Source of the DNA: Streptomyces hawaiiensis
GTDB lineage: Bacteria; Actinomycetota; Actinomycetes; Streptomycetales; Streptomycetaceae
NCBI RefSeq assembly: GCF_004803895.1
Contig: NZ_CP021978.1
Coordinates: forward strand, 4,650,001 to 4,714,000
Length of the DNA: 64,000 bases
Direction of reading: 5' to 3'
A program made the translations under genes and the position numbers. Shown one piece after another: positions 60,721 through 64,000 of the stretch (positions are counted from its first letter, which is position 1; each line of letters opens with the position of its first letter). Under the pieces are notes generated by a model. It saw only the letters and a list, made by a program, of their open reading frames with translations. It did no database searches and was not told the DNA's origin.

Positions 60721-61382
60721 CCATCCGGGTCCTGATCGCGGACGATCAGATGATGGTGCGAGAGGGCTTCTCGGTCCTGCTGAACGCGATGCCGGACATC
60801 GAGGTCGTCGGCGAGGCGGTGAACGGCCGGGAGGCCGTCGCCAAGGTCCGCGAGCTCGCCCCGGACGTGGTGCTGATGGACATCCGCATGCCCGAGCTGA
60901 ACGGCATCGAAGCGACCCGCGAGATCGTGGCCGCCGACGGCGCGGCGAAGGTGCTGGTGCTCACCACCTTCGACCTCGACGAGTACGTGTACCAGGCGCT
61001 GCGCGCGGGTGCCTCCGGCTTCCTCCTCAAGGACGCCTCGGCCCGCCAGCTCGCCGACGGGGTGCGGGTGGTGGCGTCGGGGGAGGCACTCCTGGCCCCG
61101 TCGGTGACCAGGCGCCTGATCACCGAGTTCTCCAGACTCTCCGAGACCCCCCGCTTGATGTCCTCCGCGCACGGGGCCTACGGGGACCTCACCGACCGGG
61201 AGACGGAGGTGCTGGTGCTCATCGCGCAGGGCCTGTCGAACTCGGAGATCGCGAAGCGGCTGGTGGTCGCCGAGTCGACGATCAAGACACATGTCAGCCG
61301 GATCCTGGTGAAGCTCGGCCTGCGGGACCGGACGCAGGCGGCGGTGTTCGCGTACGAGGCGCGGCTGGTGACGCCGGGATAG
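60717..61382 (+). CDS. NarL-family response regulator 2
   Basis: A 221-aa regulator from ATG 60717, overlapping the kinase 2 stop. Receiver features are IADDQMMVREGF, PDVVLMDIRMPELNGIEATR (phospho-Asp) and FLLKDASARQ. The HTH is LTDRETEVLVLIAQGLSNSE and ESTIKTHVSRILVKLGLRDR. The HTH recognition helix is almost identical to that of regulator 1, suggesting overlapping targets. Confidence 0.92.
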   Translation: MTIRVLIADDQMMVREGFSVLLNAMPDIEVVGEAVNGREAVAKVRELAPDVVLMDIRMPELNGIEATREIVAADGAAKVLVLTTFDLDEYVYQALRAGASGFLLKDASARQLADGVRVVASGEALLAPSVTRRLITEFSRLSETPRLMSSAHGAYGDLTDRETEVLVLIAQGLSNSEIAKRLVVAESTIKTHVSRILVKLGLRDRTQAAVFAYEARLVTPG

Positions 61383-61433
61383 CCGGTCCGGATCCCCTGG
61401 TCAGGGAGGGGGTGCTGGGGCTAGCGTCCCGGC

Positions 61434-62639
61434 ATGGCTGCATTCGACCCGTGGGACCCGGCGTTCCTCACCGACCCGTACCCCGCCTACGCCGAGCTGC
61501 GTGCCCGGGGCCGCGTGCACTGGTTCGAGCCCACGAACCAGTGGCTCGTCCCGCACCACGCGGACGTCTCGGCACTGCTGCGCGACCGGCGCCTGGGCCG
61601 GACGTACCAGCACCGGTTCATGCACGAGGAGTTCGGCCGCACGGCGCCCCCGCCGGAGCACGAGCCGTTCCACACGCTCAACGACCACGGGATGCTCGAC
61701 CTGGAGCCGCCGGACCACACCCGGATCCGCCGCCTGGTGTCGAAGGCGTTCACGCCGCGCACGGTGGAGCTGCTGAAGCCGTATGTGCGGGGCCTGGCCG
61801 ACGAACTGGCGTCCGCGCTGGTCGCGGCGGGCGGCGGCGACCTGTTGAAGGACGTCGCCGAGCCCCTCCCCGTCGCGGTGATCGCCGAGATGCTCGGCAT
61901 CCCGGAGTCCGACCGGGCCCCGCTGCGCCCCTGGTCGGCGGACATCTGCGGGATGTACGAGCTGAACCCGTCCGAGGACACGGCGGCGCGGGCGGTCCGG
62001 GCGTCGGTGGAGTTCTCCGACTACCTGCGCGACCTGATCGCGGCCCGCCGCAAAGAGCCGGGCGAGGACCTCGTCTCAGGTCTCATCGAGGCCCACGACG
62101 AGGGCGACCGGCTCACCGAGCAGGAGATGATCTCCACCTGCGTCCTGCTGCTCAACGCCGGCCACGAGGCCACGGTGAACGCCACGGTCAACGGCTGGTA
62201 CGCCCTGTTCCGCAACCCGTCCCAGCTGGAGCTGCTGCGCGCGGACCACACGCTCATCCCCTCCGCGATCGAGGAGCTGATGCGCTACGACACCCCGCTC
62301 CAGCTGTTCGAGCGCTGGGTCCTGGACGAGATCGAGATCGCGGGCACGACGATCCCCCGGGGCGCGGAGATCGCCATGCTCTTCGGCTCCGCCAACCACG
62401 ACCCGGCGGTGTTCCGGGACCCGGCCGCCCTCGACCTCACCCGCGCGGACAACCCCCACATCTCCTTCAGCGCCGGCATCCACTACTGCATCGGCGCACC
62501 CCTGGCCCGCATCGAGCTGGCGGCCTCGATGGGGGCGTTGCTGGAGCGGGCGCCGACGCTGCGGCTTGCCGCCGAACCCGACAGGAAGCCGAACTTCGTG
62601 ATCAGGGGGCTGGAGGGGCTGGCTGTCGAGGTCGGCTGA
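61434..62639 (+). CDS. Cytochrome P450 (CYP107-like)
   Basis: A 401-aa soluble P450 from ATG 61434. The heme-ligand motif FSAGIHYCIGAPLARIELA places the Cys near residue 351. The I-helix LLLNAGHEATVNATVNGW has AGHEAT with the conserved Thr, and the ExxR lies in EELMRYDTP. It resembles the CYP107 family; position near purA matches what I recall as CYP107T1 of S. coelicolor. No ferredoxin or reductase lies nearby. It hydroxylates an unknown substrate. It is 51 bp downstream of response regulator 2 and might be cotranscribed. Confidence 0.9.
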   Translation: MAAFDPWDPAFLTDPYPAYAELRARGRVHWFEPTNQWLVPHHADVSALLRDRRLGRTYQHRFMHEEFGRTAPPPEHEPFHTLNDHGMLDLEPPDHTRIRRLVSKAFTPRTVELLKPYVRGLADELASALVAAGGGDLLKDVAEPLPVAVIAEMLGIPESDRAPLRPWSADICGMYELNPSEDTAARAVRASVEFSDYLRDLIAARRKEPGEDLVSGLIEAHDEGDRLTEQEMISTCVLLLNAGHEATVNATVNGWYALFRNPSQLELLRADHTLIPSAIEELMRYDTPLQLFERWVLDEIEIAGTTIPRGAEIAMLFGSANHDPAVFRDPAALDLTRADNPHISFSAGIHYCIGAPLARIELAASMGALLERAPTLRLAAEPDRKPNFVIRGLEGLAVEVG

Positions 62640-62670
62640 TCACGTCGTCAGGAGAAGGCCGAGGGCCGGC

Positions 62671-63552
62671 TCACCGCCCCGCCGGCACCGTGAGCCCCCA
62701 CGCTCCCTCCCGCACCACCCACGTCCGGGTCCGTACCGGCCCCGACACCACCGTGTCCGCGCGGTAGCGGAAGTGCGCCCCCGAGACGGTCACCGTCCGG
62801 CCCTCCGCCAGCAGCGGGGAGGCCTCCGCGCCCACCGACACGGGTCTGACCTCCACCGACGCGATGCCCGCCGCGGTCGGTGACACCCACACCGCCTCCA
62901 CCGGCTGGTTCAGGTCCACCAGAGTCTCCCCGTCGACCTCGACCCGCAGCCGGGACGGCCCCGGCTCGGGCGCGGCGGCGAGCCGGGACGGGCGGCCCGC
63001 CGGAACCAGCGTCCGGACCAGGGACTGGCAGGTCCGCAGCCACGGGCGGCCCGGCACGGCGTCCGGGTCCTGCGCGGCCCCGGGGCCCGTCCCGCCCGGG
63101 GAGAGCCGCAACGGCGGTATCCGCAACGTGCCGAGCACCACCCCGTCGCTGTCGTCGACCATCAGGTCCATGCGCCGCTCGACCCCGTCGAGCACCGCCC
63201 GTGCCGCCGCCACCGTCCCCGTCGGCACCCCCAGCGACCGGGCCAGGGACAGCGCGCCCCCGACCGGCACCACCGACAGCGCGCATCCGGCCAGCTCCCG
63301 GTGCCGGTGCAGCAGTGCCACCGCGCGGATCAGGGCCCGGTCGTCGCCCACCACCACCGGCCGCCGCGAGCCCCGCCGGGCCAGCGCCCGGGCGAACTCC
63401 TCCGGCCCGTCCGGCAGGCACAGCTTCATGCCGGCACCCGCGCCGAGCACGTCTTTCGCGATCCGGACGGACTCGCCGTCCGACCTACGGGCGACCGGGT
63501 CGACCACCACCAGCAGCTGCTCGGACGTCGCGGAAGTCGCCACCTCGGCCAT
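62671..63552 (-). CDS. Diacylglycerol-kinase-like catalytic domain protein
   Basis: A 293-aa DAGK_cat-like protein from ATG 63552 (MAEVATSATSEQLLVVVDPV). The fold is seen as VGDDRALIRAVALLHRHREL, CALSVVPVGGALSLARSLGV and PTGTVAAARAVLDGVERRMD, which replace the usual GGDGT and GTGNDLA motifs of lipid kinases with GDDRA and GGALSLA. The weaker glycines suggest altered or lost ATP binding. The C-terminal beta domain (RLRVEVDGETLVDL, YRADTVVSGP) matches the family. It is divergent from purA. Confidence 0.78.
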   Translation of the reverse strand: MAEVATSATSEQLLVVVDPVARRSDGESVRIAKDVLGAGAGMKLCLPDGPEEFARALARRGSRRPVVVGDDRALIRAVALLHRHRELAGCALSVVPVGGALSLARSLGVPTGTVAAARAVLDGVERRMDLMVDDSDGVVLGTLRIPPLRLSPGGTGPGAAQDPDAVPGRPWLRTCQSLVRTLVPAGRPSRLAAAPEPGPSRLRVEVDGETLVDLNQPVEAVWVSPTAAGIASVEVRPVSVGAEASPLLAEGRTVTVSGAHFRYRADTVVSGPVRTRTWVVREGAWGLTVPAGR

Positions 63553-63585
63553 GCCTCGCTTCCTCGGGTAGCATCTTTGTGCAAG

Positions 63586-63613
63586 AGCCCCTTGCGCTAT
63601 TGCGCCAGGGGCT
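63586..63613. promoter_or_regulatory. Hairpin in the purA upstream region
   Basis: AGCCCCTTGCGC (63586-63597) and GCGCCAGGGGCT (63602-63613) form an 11-bp stem with one mismatch and a TATT loop. Both flanking genes read away from it, so it is not an ordinary terminator. It may be an attenuator or leader structure of purA. Confidence 0.55.
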
Positions 63614-63737
63614 TCGTCTATTCCGGGGCATCCGGTCCGACGGTTGGCGGCCAACGGCGGTCGCGGTGCACGCGGCTGCCTGTCTCCGCGTTCGCCCTCG
63701 ACCATGGACATGCCCCGCCCGGAAGGGGTGTACGCGC

Positions 63738-64000
63738 GTGCCCGCACTTGTGCTGCTCGGTGCTCAGTGGGGTGACGAAGGCAAGGGAAAGGCCACCGAC
63801 CTGCTCGGTGGTTCCGTGGACTATGTAGTGCGCTACCAGGGCGGCAACAACGCCGGCCACACGGTGGTCGTAGGTGACCAGAAGTACGCACTGCACCTCC
63901 TCCCTTCCGGAATCCTGTCTCCCGGCTGTACGCCGGTCATCGGTAACGGTGTCGTCGTCGACCCGTCGGTCCTGCTCTCCGAGCTGAGCGGTCTGAACGA
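63738..64000 (+). CDS. purA: Adenylosuccinate synthetase, 5' part
   Basis: The first 87 residues of PurA, truncated by the window end, from GTG 63738. The GTP-binding P-loop LLGAQWGDEGKGKATDLLGG (residues ~5-24) with catalytic Asp and Lys, and YQGGNNAGHTVVV with the His-type active site are intact. It joins IMP and aspartate in AMP synthesis. In line with this family, the protein should be about 427 aa. The upstream region carries the hairpin at 63586-63613. Confidence 0.96.
   Translation, partial: MPALVLLGAQWGDEGKGKATDLLGGSVDYVVRYQGGNNAGHTVVVGDQKYALHLLPSGILSPGCTPVIGNGVVVDPSVLLSELSGLN

Overview
The window is high-GC actinobacterial chromosome, almost certainly Streptomyces. Third codon positions are strongly GC-biased, GTG and TTG starts are common, TTA codons are nearly absent, and genes are often translationally coupled by 4-bp overlaps. 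The dnaK-grpE-dnaJ-hspR, clpB, pyrE, fba and kynA-kynU genes and the CYP107-type P450 beside purA follow an order that, from memory, resembles the core of the S. coelicolor chromosome. No database search was possible, so gene names rest on motifs and family knowledge.

Layout. 1-2500 is a decayed insertion: the end of a RibD/DHFR-like gene, a large imperfect inverted repeat, a broken DUF1152 gene, a 5'-truncated tyrosine integrase and a tRNA-Gly(CCC). 2.7-5.2 kb holds a zinc-ribbon miniprotein, dcd, a phosphoribosyltransferase and a Yip1-family membrane protein. 5.3-13.0 kb is a head-to-tail array of five secreted seven-repeat FG-GAP proteins plus a sixth reduced to one repeat. 13.2-14.4 kb has two overlapping DHFR-like reductases. 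14.8-17.6 kb is a polysaccharide operon: nucleotide-sugar dehydrogenase, a 57-aa membrane peptide resembling a sortase sorting signal, and a hyaluronan-synthase-like glycosyltransferase. 18.2-21.6 kb holds a secreted protein, a TTA-containing membrane protein and a GntR regulator divergent from two small ORFs. 21.6-25.2 kb encodes an EtfD-like Fe-S oxidoreductase and a MraY/WecA-like transferase.

25.3-29.5 kb is the dnaK operon, controlled by HspR through HAIR operators; clpB (35.4 kb) has its own HAIR. Between them lie an orphan sugar-binding lipoprotein and a cassette of three paralogous LuxR-HTH regulators, a small secreted peptide with two ADSHWP repeats and a Rieske-like protein lacking its cluster ligands. 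That cassette is the best candidate here for an undescribed system. 38-42 kb includes an aminotransferase whose 3' end is duplicated (270 bp) around an inserted Uma2 gene.

42.8-51.6 kb holds DUF2617, a spermidine-synthase-like membrane protein, a frameshifted SRPBCC gene, an aldose epimerase, pyrE, fba, an MFS exporter and DUF3151, separated by three tandem-repeat spacers (9-, 7- and 27-bp units). 51.8-54.8 kb is the kynurenine pathway (kynA, kynU, formamidase-like hydrolase). 55.0-61.4 kb carries two paralogous two-component systems, the first cotranscribed with a DUF1023 hydrolase and a membrane acyltransferase; both units share an upstream motif. The window ends with a P450, a diacylglycerol-kinase-like gene and the start of purA.
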